Below are positions 22,880 through 34,150 of a stretch of DNA of 64,000 bases, piece by piece; the stretch's first letter is position 1, and the number at the start of each line of letters is the position of its first letter. Origin of the DNA: Perognathus longimembris pacificus (taxonomy: Eukaryota > Chordata > Mammalia > Rodentia > Heteromyidae); assembly GCF_023159225.1 (NCBI RefSeq), contig NC_063162.1, positions 93,452,880 to 93,516,879 of the forward strand. Reading direction: 5' to 3'. The position numbers were made by a program, and so were the translations under genes. The notes below the pieces were generated by a model, which had not been told where the DNA came from, searched no databases, and saw only the letters and a list, made by a program, of their open reading frames with translations.

Positions 22880-24917
22880 GGGAGGACTTCCAGGAAGTCG
22901 GCGGAGGAGCAGCAGAGCCCTAGCTGAGCTCCCTCCAACACCGCAGTTTTCCCACCCCAGAGAAACTTTTACTCCTAGAAAGACGGCCAAAGTAAGTTAT
23001 AACAGTACAGGGATTCTGGCCAGGAAGGAAAAATCGACTTTGCTGGTCTGAAAACACAGATTTGAGCTCCGGGCGGCATCTCACCGCCACGCAAGTGCCG
23101 GCGCCGGCACAGCACCCTGCACTCCCCACAGCTAAAGCACTCAAGGGAGACCAGGGAGAAATCCTCCAGATGGCGGCACTCAGACACGGATTGCAGGCTG
23201 AGCACGGATGGACTGAAATCGCAGAGAAAGCATGAGTAACCTACAAACTACATTCTCACTCGCGCCCATAGAGCAGCTTTTGGGAGGTAGTCCTTCCCCC
23301 ACCACCAGAGCAAAGTGCTATCTTGGACACTGGCATAGGGTCAGACAAGACTGGAACTAAAGCCGGCCTGGGGAAAGCAAGAACAAAGAGGCCGTCTTTG
23401 AGAAGGGCAAAAGGGACCAACCAGTGAGAGCCAGCTCCTCCCAGAATGCCCCCTGCCCAGGCGGGAGGCTTGTCCTGGGCTGCGGCTCACACACTCGTGT
23501 GAACTCAGCCAGAGGTGTTGGCCCTGCCAGCCAGAATTCCTAAATTAAAAGCAAAAGCGGCAAGCAGCTACCAGAACAGCCAGATGGGAGAACAAACAGT
23601 TCCCAAGACAGATAAACGGTCCCGTCACAGAGGAAGCCCAATTCCCAGCCCGAAATGGAGCTGAATTCCATACCCAGCTCTGCTTAGGAGGCCACCATGC
23701 CCAGGAGGGAGGAACCTCCCCCAGGCAAGCAACCCTTAGCCAGGAAAACAAGGCCCGAGGCGCCCCACCCTGCTGAGTCCACAGGCTATTCAAAGCCAGG
23801 CGTTAAAGGCAGCGGCCCCACAGCAGACGGGAGGAGCCACGGTTCCAAGACTGTTCACATCCACCATCTACAGTGGATGCCCAAGTATTACCAGCAAGCT
23901 GTGGGAACCACAGAGACCCAGGATTTCACTAACAGGGGAAGAGGGTCAGAGCAGATCCACCACCTGCGAACTGAAAGCAAGTCAAACCAGCCAAGCAGCA
24001 AAATAGACTGCAGACCATCCCAAGGAAACCAGAGACTGTAGAAAGCCCACCCAAACAAGGAAGACTCCATTTTTTTTCTCAAACATTTTTTAAGATTCTT
24101 TTTTTATTTTTCTTTTTTATATTTTCATGTCTGAAACTTCATTGGTTTTTTGTTTTGTTTTGTTTCCCATTTTTACCTGTTTGTTCTATCAAGTTTTTTT
24201 TCTTTTGTTTTTTGTTTTTTTGGTTGTTCATTTTTCTGGGTTTTTTTCCTTTTTTTTTTTTTTTAATAATTTTTCTCTGTTTTGTGCATCTGTCTTCCAG
24301 TATTTTTTCTTTATTTCTCTATTTGCATTCTCTTTCTTTAAAAATTACTTTCCTATGAATAACACCTCCACTCTTTACTGCTAACTCTCCATTGTCTATC
24401 ATTTTAACTTTGTTCTTTCTACTGATTCCACTCTCCTCCACATTTCCATGTCACTGAATCTAAACCAAAATCATCACCCCCCCCATACATTTTACTCTAT
24501 TCTCTTTACTACCTCTAACTTACCCTCCTGACTTACTGCCTAGACCTCCAGACTCCATTGAATCCTTGTTATTGGATAGAGGGTATCCCTGCTTCATTCG
24601 AGTGAATCAAAGGGGTTCATAGAGAAAGCCAGTCCAAAAAGAACTTAATATAAGAACAAGAATTGCTCATAGGGTTTGTAACAGTAAATAAATAACTACT
24701 GAATACAGGGCTCAGGATGGTTGTTATATTGAAATTATATTCTTTAGGAACACCAAACCCAATTTTATATACAGGTATACAAGGTATCTGTATATAATTG
24801 TGAACTAAGATTTACACAACAGTGCTTGGTAAGGTCTGCTTTGGGTCTTAAACGGTGCTCACAGGTGCTTGTAGATTGGCATTCCCAATCCAAATGGACA
24901 GAAGAAACACAAGAAAG
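22880..24917 (+). promoter_or_regulatory. L1 5'UTR / internal promoter region
   Basis: About 2.04 kb precedes ORF1. The first 1.15 kb is GC- and CpG-richer than its surroundings. A YY1-like site, cagatggcggc, lies at 23167-23177 (YY1 sites near the start of human L1 position transcription). 24067-24270 is a long T-rich block. 24287-24917 is also preserved in the inverted piece at 2297-2940, so it belongs to the family and is not a later insert. A 114-codon frame lies at 23697-24041. Promoter activity is inferred from position. Confidence 0.75.
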
Positions 24918-25900
24918 ATGGCAAAAAATGGAGTCTTATCTCCCACTCAAAACAAGCAGAAAGCAGTCAATCAAAGACATAGAAGAGAACCCTCAAAATG
25001 CTCTACAAAGTCTACTGATAAACATGATAAATGAAAAGCTTGAATCAATACAGCAATCCTTCCATAAAGTAATAGACGATTTCATGGCCTCAACAAATAG
25101 AAAGATGAAATTCAAGAGTCAAGCTAAAAAATTTGAGAGACAGCACTCAAAACCAAATTAATGAAGTTAATGAAGTAAAGAAGCCCATACAGGACCTAAG
25201 AGATGACATGGAAATCATCAGGAAAGACCAGTCAGAAGGAAAAGAGATTTGAAATCAAGTAGCTAGCCTACAGTCCCGAGTAACAGAAGCAGAGAATCGA
25301 ATCTCAGGAGCTGGAGATTCCCTAGAATCTATGGAGAAAGATAAAAAATGAATACAAAACCGATCCATTCGACAAACCAGATCACTCCAGGAGCTCCAAG
25401 ACACGATCAGGAAACACAATTTAAGGATAATAGGTATTGAGGAAAACCTGGAGAGAGAAGTTAATGGAATAGGCAACCTATTTAACAGAATATTAGCCAA
25501 GAACTTCCCAAATATACAGAAGGATAGGCTTATACAGATACAAGAAGCATTTAGAACCCCAAACCGACCAGACCAGAACAGGACATCCCACCGAAACATT
25601 GTGATCAAAACAGAGTCAATAGAGTCCAAAGAAAGAAACCTTAAAGCTGTTAGGGAGAAGAAAACAATCACATATAAAGAAAAAGCAATCAGAATTACCC
25701 AAGACTTCTCAGCAGAGACCATGAAAGCAAGGAGAGCCTGGAATGAGGTATGCCAAACCATAAATAAAAATAACTATCAACCAAGAATATTGTACCCAGC
25801 TAAACTCTCATTCATAGCAGAAGGTCAAATAAAAGTCTTCTACAGTAAGGAAAAACTGAAACAATATATCTCCACCAAACCAACTTTACAGATGTACTAA
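24918..25900 (+). pseudogene. L1 ORF1 (RNA-binding chaperone), broken
   Basis: ORF1p forms a coiled-coil trimer that binds L1 RNA. Here a Gln/Lys/Glu-rich coiled coil (LLINMINEKLESIQQSFHKV, about 25008-25067) leads to the RRM start LRIIGIEEN (about 25423-25449) and a C-terminal domain with RPDQNRTSHRNIVIK, ITQDFSAETMKARR and PRILYPAKLSFI, ending at a TAA at 25898-25900. There are two frameshifts (near 24960 if the ATG at 24918 is used, and near 25155) and two in-frame stops (about 25247 and 25349). An ATG at 24928 is in frame with the coiled coil, so it is the alternative start. About 327 codons, close to other mammalian ORF1s. Confidence 0.85.
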
Positions 25901-26011
25901 ACAGGGAAAATAATCAAGATCCCAATACAGACAGAGAAATGACCCTGAATAATAAACCAGAATATCAGATCAAAAAAATGGGAAGACACAGCTTTTAACA
26001 AGATACTGATA

Positions 26012-29000
26012 ATGAAAGCAACAAATGATCAGCTCTCAATCCTAACTTTCAACATTAATGGACTTAATTCTCCAATCAAATGACATAGGCTCATAAACTG
26101 GATCAAAAACCAAGATCCATCTTTCTGCTGCCTCCAAGAGACACATCTATCCAGAAAAAGTAAACAACTTCTAAAAGTGACAGGCTGGAATCAAATCTAT
26201 CAAGGAAATGGCCCCCATAAGCAGGCCGGAGTTGCAACCAAGGATCAGACAAAATTGACTTCAAATTTAAAAAGGTAAGAAAAGACAAAGAAGGTTACTA
26301 CATACTAGTAAAGGGATCTCTCCTACAGGAAGATATAACCATCATAAATAGCTACACACCAAATACAGGAGCACCCAACCTCATCAAACAAACACTACTG
26401 ACTCTAAAAACACTCACAGACCCAAATGCATTGATAGTTGGGGACTTTAACACTCCACTGTCACCTCTGGACAGATCAACACACCAAAAACTGAACAAAG
26501 AAACCACAGAACAAAGCAATTGCATAGACCAACTAGACTTAACCAACATCTACAGATTATTCCATCCAGCAACAACAGAATACACATTCTTCTCAGCAGA
26601 ACATAGAACATTCTTCAAAATAGATCAAGTCTTAGGGCAAAAGAAAATATGTACAAATTCAGAAGTATCAAAAACATTCCCTGCATTCTCTCAGACCACA
26701 ATGGAATAAAATTAGAGCTCAACTCAAACAGCCACCAAAGAAAATCCTACAGTTCATGGAGACTAAACAACACACTGCTGAACCATCAGTGGGTCATTGA
26801 AGAAATTAAAACGGAAATTCAAATGTCTATGGAATTCAACCAAGATGAGGACACAAAGTACCCGCTCCTTTAGGACTCAGCAAAGGCAGTACTCAGAGGA
26901 AAATTTATATCTCTGAGTGCATACACCAACAAACTGGAGAAACAGCAACTCAATAATTTAAGGAATCACCTTAATTTCCTTGAAAGAGAACCACAAGCCA
27001 AACTCCAAGTCAATAGATGGAAGCAAATAATTAAAATCAAATCAGAATTAAATCAATTAGAGACAAAAAAATCAAAAGAATCAACAAAACAAAGAGTTGG
27101 TTCTTTGAAAAAATCAACAAGATAGACAGACCCCTAGCAAACCTGACCAAAAAATGAAGGCAGCACACTCAAATAAACAAGATAAGAGATGAAACAGGTA
27201 ACATCACCACAGAAACAACCAAAATTCAGAACACATTAAGGGACTATTTTGCAACGCTTTATCCCAACAAATTCGAGAACTTGGAAGAAATGGAAGAGTT
27301 CCTAGAAAAAATTCATATCCCCAAACTCAACCATGAACATTTAAACCTTCTAAAGAGACCCTTACCCAGTATTGAAATAGAAACAGCAATAAGTGATCTC
27401 CCATCCAAGAAAAGCCCAGGTCCAGACGGATTCACAGCAGAATTCTACAAGGCCTTCAAAACAGAACTCACTCCAATATTTCTCAAACCCATCAATGAAA
27501 CTGAAAGAGAACATTCACTACCAGACACATTCTATGAAGCCAGTATAACCCTCATCCCAAAACCAGGCAGGGACTCATCACGGAAAGAGGACTATAGACC
27601 AATTTCCCTGATGAACATAGATGCAAACATTTTCAGCAAAATTCTGGCCAATCGACTTCAACAGGTCATCAAAAATATCATACACCACTATCAAACTGGA
27701 TTCATCCCAGGGATGCAAACTTGGTTCAATATAAGCAAGTCAATTAATGTAATCCACCACTTTAACTGAAGCAAGGTAAAGAACCACCTGGTTATATCAC
27801 TGGATGCGGAAAAGGCGTTTGATAAAATCCAGCACCCATTTATGCTAAAAGCCCTGGAAAAACTGGGATTCCAGGGAACATTCCTGAATATAATAAAGGC
27901 AGTGTATGACAAACCAACAGGAAGCATAACTCTAAATGGTGAAAAACTAAAGCCATTCTGTTTAAAATCAAGAACAAGACAGGGATATCCTCTCTGTCCC
28001 CTGCTCTTCAACATAGTACTAGAATTCCTAGCCAGAGCAATTAGGCAAGAAGAAAATATAAAGGAGATCCAAATAGGAAAAGATGAAGTTAAACTTTCTC
28101 TCTTCACAGATGACATGATCCTATACCTAAAGAACCCCTTAGACTCTATACCCAAGCTACTAGAGCTGATCCAAAACTTTGGCAAAGTTGCAGGATATAA
28201 AATAAACCCTCAAAAATCAACGGCATTTCTCTATGCTAACGACCCGAAGACTGAGGCTGAAATCAGGAAAGCAACTTCTTTTGCAATAGCCTCAAAAAAC
28301 ATAAAATACCTGGGAATAACCTTAACCAAAGAAGTGAAAGACCTCTATAATGAGAACTTTAAAAACATGAAAAATGAAATTAAGGCAGAACTAAGGAAAT
28401 GGAAAAACCTCCCATGCTCCTGCATTGGGAGGATTAATATAATCAAAATGGCATTATTTCCAAAGGCTATCTACAAATTCAATGCAATACCCATTAATAT
28501 TCCAACACTATTTTTAATGAAATAGAGGAAGAAATTCATATGGAACAATAAAAGACCCAAAAAGCAAAAACAATCCTAAGCAGAAAGAACAGTGCTGGAG
28601 GAATTACAATACCCAACTTCAAGCTGTATTATAAAGCTATAGTAATAAAAAACAGGTTGGTATTGGCACCCGAACAGGCTGAAGTCCATGGAACAGAATT
28701 GAAGACTCAGAAATGAACCCACAGAACTATGCCAACTTAATCTTTGATTAAGGAGCTAAAACAATAGTCTGGAAGAAAGATAGCCTCTTTAACAAATGGT
28801 GCTGGCAAAACTGGTTCAACACATGCAACAAACTAAAACTAGATCCTTATATATCACCCTTCACCAAAATCAATTCCAAATGGATTAAAGACCTCGAAAT
28901 AAAAACAGACACCCTGAAAACAGTAAAGAAAGGAGTAGGAGAAACACTTGACTCCTTGGCGCAGAACAGAACTTCCTTAACAAAGACCCAGAAATGCTAC

Positions 29001-29833
29001 AAATCAAAGAAAGTTTGGACACATGGGACTGCACCAAACTGCAGAGCTTCTGCAGGGCAAAGGACATAGCTTGCAAGGTAAACAGAAAGCCCACAGATGG
29101 GGAAAAGATTTTTACCAGCCATTCAACAGACAAAGGCCTCATCTCTAAAATATATGCAGAAATAAAAACGTTTCCTTCCTCCAAAACAAAACTGCAAAGA
29201 ACCAATAGCCCCTTATCAAGTGGGCTAAAGACTTAAAAAGAGACTTCTCTGATGAGGAAATGAGAATGGCCCAGAGACATATGAAAAAGTGCTCTATATC
29301 ACTGGCCATAAAAGAAATGCAAATCTAAACAACATTGAGATCCATCTCACCCCAGTAAGAATGTCCTATATCAGGAAAACTAACAATAACAATTGTTGGA
29401 GGGGATGTGGCCAAAAGGGAACCCTACTTCACTATTGGTGGGAATGTAAACTGGTTTAGCCACTTTGGCAAGCAGTATGGAGATTCCTCAGAAGACTCAA
29501 TATAGAACTCCCCTATGACCCAGCAGCCCCACTTTTGGGTATCTATCCAAAAGACCACAAACAAAATCACAGTAATGCCACCAGCACAACAATGTTCATT
29601 GCAGCACAATTTGCCATAGTGAGAATCTGGAACCAACCCAGATGCCCCTCAGTAGATGAATGGATCAGGAAAATGTGGTACATATACACAATGGAATTTT
29701 ATGCCTTATCAGAAAGAATGACATTGTCCCATTTGTAAGGAAATGGAAGGACTTGGAAAAAATTATACTAAGTGAAGTGAGCCAGACCCAAAGAAACATG
29801 GACTCTATGGTCTCTCTTACAGGGAATTATTAG
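26012..29833 (+). pseudogene. L1 ORF2 (endonuclease-reverse transcriptase), broken
   Basis: The span of 1274 codons matches the usual L1 ORF2 length. Endonuclease: NINGLNSP (conserved Asn), LQETH (catalytic Glu), VGDFNTPLSPLDRS and SDHNGIK (catalytic Asp-His). [37 protein letters not shown]-terminus: CWRGCG...WWEC and WNQPRCPS. The start at 26012 places the conserved Asn near residue 14, as expected. Stops occur early (in IK-stop-HR, about 26081), at about 26872, 27767 and 28523, and there are several frameshifts (near 26240, 26700, 27080). The longest intact run is 27281-28525 with one stop. Confidence 0.92.
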
Positions 29834-30347
29834 CACAGGTTTAGGCAAGTCACAGCAGATGATCACAAAAGCCCAATAGCTATACCCTTATGAACACATA
29901 AGATGATGCTAAGTGAAATGAACTCCATGTTATGGAAACGATTGTTATATCACAGTTGTAACTACTTTCAACGTGCTATGTGTAACTGTAGCTTCTATTC
30001 TTGATGATCTTCTTGTATCACCTTCCTGTGGTTGTACCTACACTATCTCTGTATCTTATCTGAGTATATTGGAAACTGTGTATACTGGTATTAGAACTAG
30101 GAAATTGAAAAGGAATACCAGAATCGAGAGACACAGTGTAAAAAAAGACAAACAACTACAAAAGCAATACTTGCAAAATTGTTTGGTTAAATGAACTGAA
30201 CATCTCTTGGGGGGGAAGGGGTAGTAAAAGAGGAGAGGGAGGGGGGACGAGGGACAATGTAACAAACAGTACAAGAAATGTGCCCAATGCCTAATGTATG
30301 AAACTCTAAGCTCTCTATAATTCAGTTTGATAATAAAATCTTAAAAG
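29834..30347 (+). other. L1 3'UTR with G-rich tract and poly(A) signal
   Basis: 514 bases after the ORF2 stop. A polypurine/G-rich stretch at 30209-30253 contains several runs of three or more G and could form a G-quadruplex. 'ataataaaatctt' near 30330 supplies an AATAAA signal just before the short A-rich end. The same G-rich tract recurs in all younger L1 3' ends in the window. Confidence 0.85.
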
Positions 30348-30621
30348 AAAAAGCTACGGTTTCACATGGTGTGTTGAAAATAATTACAACAATGATATAA
30401 CACTTGTTTCTATAACATGGAGTGCATTTCACTTAGCATCATTTTATGTATTCCTAAGGGCATAGCTATTGGGCTCTTGTGATCATCTGCTGTGACTTGC
30501 CTAAACCTGTGCTAATTATTCCTTATGAAGGGGAAACCTTCGAGTCCATGTTTCTTTGGGTCTGGCTCACTTCACTTAGTATAATATTTCTAAATCCTTC
30601 CATTTCCTTTGAGCTAACTTT

Positions 30622-30934
30622 TAGTTTACTTTTAAATTGAATTTAGAAATGTATAAATTTTCAAAATATCTTTGATTTCACATGAAAATTTAATTGCCAA
30701 CTCCACCAATAATTTGATAGTATTTGCTTGACATGTATTTTCAGAATTTATTATTTTAGTAACAACTTGCATCAAATAATTTGTTCTATTTTTAGAATGA
30801 GGATTTCTTTATTATTTCATTTTCATTTGATTTCGTGCAATGATATTTCTATTAAATAAAATTGCAAGAATGCAGAAACAACTTTCTCTGCGTGTGTGTG
30901 TACTCCATTTTGACCTCCATTTCATTTTTATTTA
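30622..30934. other. No recognised feature
   Basis: AT-rich unique-looking sequence between the L1 target repeat and a degenerate SINE. Confidence 0.4.
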
Positions 30935-31163
30935 CTTTTTGTGCCATACTAGACCTTGATCACTTAGGACTTTCACTCAAAGTTTTAGCTTATGGCTGGT
31001 GCTCTACCACTTAAACCATTTTTCCAGTTCCAACTTCTATGGTTAATTGGAGTTGGAGTCTTGCAGTCTTTTGTGATTTAGCTTGCTTTAACCCAAAATC
31101 TTCATATCTTGAATAGCTAAGATTATAGGCATGAATGACTAGCATTCTAGTTAACCTGCTTTT
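30935..31163 (-). mobile_element. B1-Geo dimeric SINE, degenerate
   Basis: 'ggtgctctaccacttaaacc', linker 'ggttaattggagttggagtc', then 'gaatagctaagattataggc'. Order and spacing fit the minus-strand dimer, with many substitutions. Confidence 0.7.
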
Positions 31164-32012
31164 CTTTTTCTCAAAAAGAATTTTCCCAAATTTTGCTTAG
31201 TGTTTTACTATTTTAAATCACTAACTACACTTATATTGTCTTATATTGTCATATTGTAAAAAAAAATACTTTACATACCATATTTATTTTGACAAAACTG
31301 GCAAGCCCAGAAAGGAACAAGATCATGAAAAGCAACCAGATACCTACATCTGATTTAGAACTTTCTCTCTAGAGGCAAATAAAATAGATAATAACCTTGA
31401 GTTGCCAGAATTTGACACGGTGAGCCAAAGTGATCAGAGGGTAGCAAAATAAATTTATAGAAGTCAGAAGGTAAATTTTCAGTGTGTGAGAAAAACTTTG
31501 ATTTCAGCTCTAAACTTATTCTAATCACTGACATTGTTCTTTGCCCTCTCTAAGTGGAAAGTTCTAACTGAATGATTTTGTTTGTATTTACTTTTTACAT
31601 TGACAACTCCTGTTTGTCTCATTTATCATGGGCATTCTGTTGGTGATTTACTAAGCATTTTTTTTTTAGAACTTTAAAGCTTTAAGGAGGGAGTGTGTCA
31701 TTTTTCACAAGGTTATTTTTTGTTAACACCAACATAAATGCAAGTAAGGTGCTACACAGGACTAAGGCTGCATTCATTCTTACCAGCAAAAGGGCAAACT
31801 TTATTTGTCTGTGAGCCTCCTTCTCAGTCTCACATTATTTACTGTCATTCCCTCCAGTCAATGATTAATAGTGCTGAATGCAATTTGATATTATAAACAT
31901 GGTTCCTACTCCTTTGTATGGAGCAAATGGAGTCTCATAGAAAGGAAAAGTTTTCTCATTAGTAAGTAATGTCAATGTAACCTTCCATGAAATTTTCATA
32001 GATATGAATTTT
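31164..32012. other. No recognised feature
   Basis: AT-rich unique-looking sequence without open frames above 60 codons. Confidence 0.4.
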
Positions 32013-32091
32013 TGATGATGATGATGATAAGGAGGAGGAGGAGGAGGAGGAGGAGGAGGAGGAGGAGGAGGAGGAGGAGGAGGAGGAGGAG
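32013..32091. repeat. GAT/GGA compound microsatellite
   Basis: (GAT)5 followed by an uninterrupted (GGA)20 at 32031-32091. The pure purine strand of 60 bases could form a triplex or a G-rich structure. The absence of interruptions suggests recent expansion. Confidence 0.97.
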
Positions 32092-32999
32092 ATTGCTTAT
32101 AGAAAGCTAGTCAAATTTGAAAGAATGACCAAATTCAAACACAGAAAAATCTTATATGAATTCTGCTGTTCAAGGTAATGTTCACAGCCTGCTGCAGATT
32201 TTACTCCCTTGTGGTACAGAGAAATTTTAGTGGTTGCAGTAAGTCCTCCATTAATTTAAGTGAATTAAATCTTCAAGTTACTGACTCTATTTGGTCCTAA
32301 GACATGGATATTTTATCCTTTTACTTTCTCACTTCCTGTCATAATTTACACTTTCAAATGTATTCATTAATGTAGTCATTCAAATGGATCCTCTTATACA
32401 TACTACAAAGAAATATTAGCTAAAATATCATGAAAACACCAAATTAGAAAGAAAAGATAGAAATGTGTTAGATTACAGACAAAATAATGAATGAACCTTT
32501 GAATATCGTACAGATAAAAAACATATTGCAAGTTGGATTTTTAAAGCAGCACACTTCCTACATCCCTTGGGTTAGTCTTGTTTGTGACCTAACTTCCTTT
32601 CCTCAAATGCTTTCTGTAATTTCAGATCAGTAAGGAGGTTCCAATATTGGTATGTTGGTTTCAAACTTTTTTTTTCATTTTTGTAAGTAGATTGATATTA
32701 AACTTTTATCAACTAAACTTTTGGCAATTTTATTATTTTTTCTTCGTAAAGGAAATGTTAACTTTTTTGCAGTCTAAAACATGCACACATGTACCATAGA
32801 AATTCTGTTATTCTGTTAATACTTAAATAGAACATTGTTTTTCATAACTGGTATATACTTATGAGGAGGAAAGGTAATATAATATTAGATTTACCAAATA
32901 TGGTGTGTATTCAAATAATACTTGACCAGCTTATCAAAACTGTACATATTTGAACCAGTATATGATTTTGAACTTTTGTTCACAATCCTTGAATATTAT
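32092..32999. other. No recognised feature
   Basis: AT-rich sequence upstream of the probable retrocopy. Its start could extend into this interval, but no boundary is visible. Confidence 0.35.
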
Positions 33000-33921
33000 T
33001 TTGCATCTGTAACTAACCATGATCATCATTTCTTATATTTCTCATACATGTATATTAACTGCTTTTTATAGATTTTATTCTCAGAATGACTGTTGAAATC
33101 AGTTTGTTTTTATTGTTCATTTACATGTCTGGCTTTGCAGTATATTTAGTTTTGTAGAAGGGTTAATGTTTGGTAGGCTTTTTTGTGAATTTCCTCAAGG
33201 GAAAAACTTCTGATGGATTTTTTTCTCCTCATAGGAAGATTGCTGGGAAGAAACTGTTACATTTTAGTATAATGTCGCTTTTGTAAACAGTTCTTGACTT
33301 GATTTTGACTTGGAAATCTATACTGACCAAAAATTAAGCATAAGGACTATATAAGTCATTAAAGCTGTAGTCTCCTAGTGGAGATTGTTAGAAGGTAGTT
33401 TTACATGCTGACTTTCCTGTCATATGATGAATGAGATTGTTGAATGAACGGAAAACATGGGCTATAGGAAGTAGTTTTACAGTATAGATCTTAAAATGAA
33501 GTTTTGCTTTTAAGCTTGTAACATTTGTTCTCAGGAATAAGAAATGATGGTTTTACATGCTTCCTTGGGATAGCTGCTCTCTTAAAGGCCACTATGGCAA
33601 AGTCTCCATTTATCATGCTGAGACTTTCTTCTCTCAGACAACTGTGGAGAGACCCTTGTACCCACGTAGAACCTTCCTCTGTTTCTACTGCAAACCATTT
33701 TAACAGATACAGAAAACAACACTGAAATGTCCATGTTGTTGATTAGGCCCAGGTACCACACGTGTACTTTGTTTGTGTTGCTCTATCATTTTAAAGTACA
33801 TTTTTGTAAAAATGAGTACAGTAATAAAGTTAAAATAATCCCATTTTTAAATTAGGTGATCCATTTAAAATTTGTAACTCAATAAAGCATTTTGTTGTTG
33901 TTAAAAAAAAAAAAAAAAAAA
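33000..33921 (+). pseudogene. Probable retrocopied mRNA 3' end (parent unknown)
   Basis: The sequence ends 'aactcaataaagcatttt', about 15 bases and then an uninterrupted run of 19 A (33903-33921). A second AATAAA lies at about 33823. An AATAAA about 20 bases before a genomic A-tract is the mark of a processed transcript put back by L1. No protein homology is visible, so only 3'UTR may be present. The 5' limit is unknown; 33000 is a guess. The flank right after the A-run (gcatcttgag) is the target of a later SINE, which obscures the target repeat. A chance A-tract is possible. Confidence 0.45.
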
Positions 33922-33931
33922 GCATCTTGAG

Positions 33932-34141
33932 GGCTGGGAATATGGCCTAGTGGCAAGAGTGCTTGCCTCGCATACATGAAGACCTAGGTTCATTTCCCCA
34001 GCACCACATATATAGAAAACGGCCAGAAGTGGCGCTGTGGCTCAAGTGGCAAAGTGCGAGCCTTGAGCAAAAAGAAGCCAGGTACAGTGCTCAGGCCCTG
34101 AGTCAAAGGCTCAGGACCGGCCCCCCCCCCCCAAAAAAAAT
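33932..34141 (+). mobile_element. IDL-Geo SINE (plus strand)
   Basis: Starts 'ggctgggaatatggcctag'. IDL A- and B-box regions and the Geo half follow, with a C-run then A-run tail (34124-34140). The perfect 9-bp target repeat catcttgag is at 33923-33931 and 34142-34150. The C-rich interruption of the tail is unusual among the copies here. Confidence 0.93.
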
Positions 34142-34150
34142 CATCTTGAG

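Larger units (their letters stand above)
22880..30347 (+). mobile_element. Full-length LINE-1 (5'UTR, ORF1, ORF2, 3'UTR), defective
   Basis: All four L1 parts are in order over 7.47 kb. The element is flanked by aaaaagctayg (22870-22880 and 30348-30358, one mismatch), and the older L1 resumes across the site, which fixes both ends. ORF1 and ORF2 are interrupted by stops and frameshifts, so it cannot move on its own. It begins gggaggactt, a form like other mammalian L1 5' ends. It is the reference copy for every other L1 fragment in the window. Confidence 0.93.
22519..30613 (-). mobile_element. Older 5'-truncated LINE-1, split by a full-length L1
   Basis: The minus-strand L1 3' end is in two pieces, 22519-22868 (A-tail and 3'UTR) and 30348-30613 (rest of 3'UTR and the end of ORF2). 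Outer repeats ctaacttt at 22511-22518 and 30614-30621 fit its own target duplication. The 7.47-kb plus-strand element at 22880-30347 interrupts it. Its C-rich tract and body are more diverged than those of the 63136 copy. Confidence 0.85.

Noticed and set aside
22920..23205. Cys/Arg-rich minus-strand frames of 74-76 codons
   Set aside because: They lie antisense in the GC-rich L1 5'UTR, overlap in two frames and have no family resemblance.
25255..25761. 168-codon minus-strand frame
   Set aside because: It is the antisense of L1 ORF1; the sense strand carries the recognisable ORF1 motifs.
27691..28185. 164-codon minus-strand frame
   Set aside because: It is the antisense of the L1 reverse transcriptase region.
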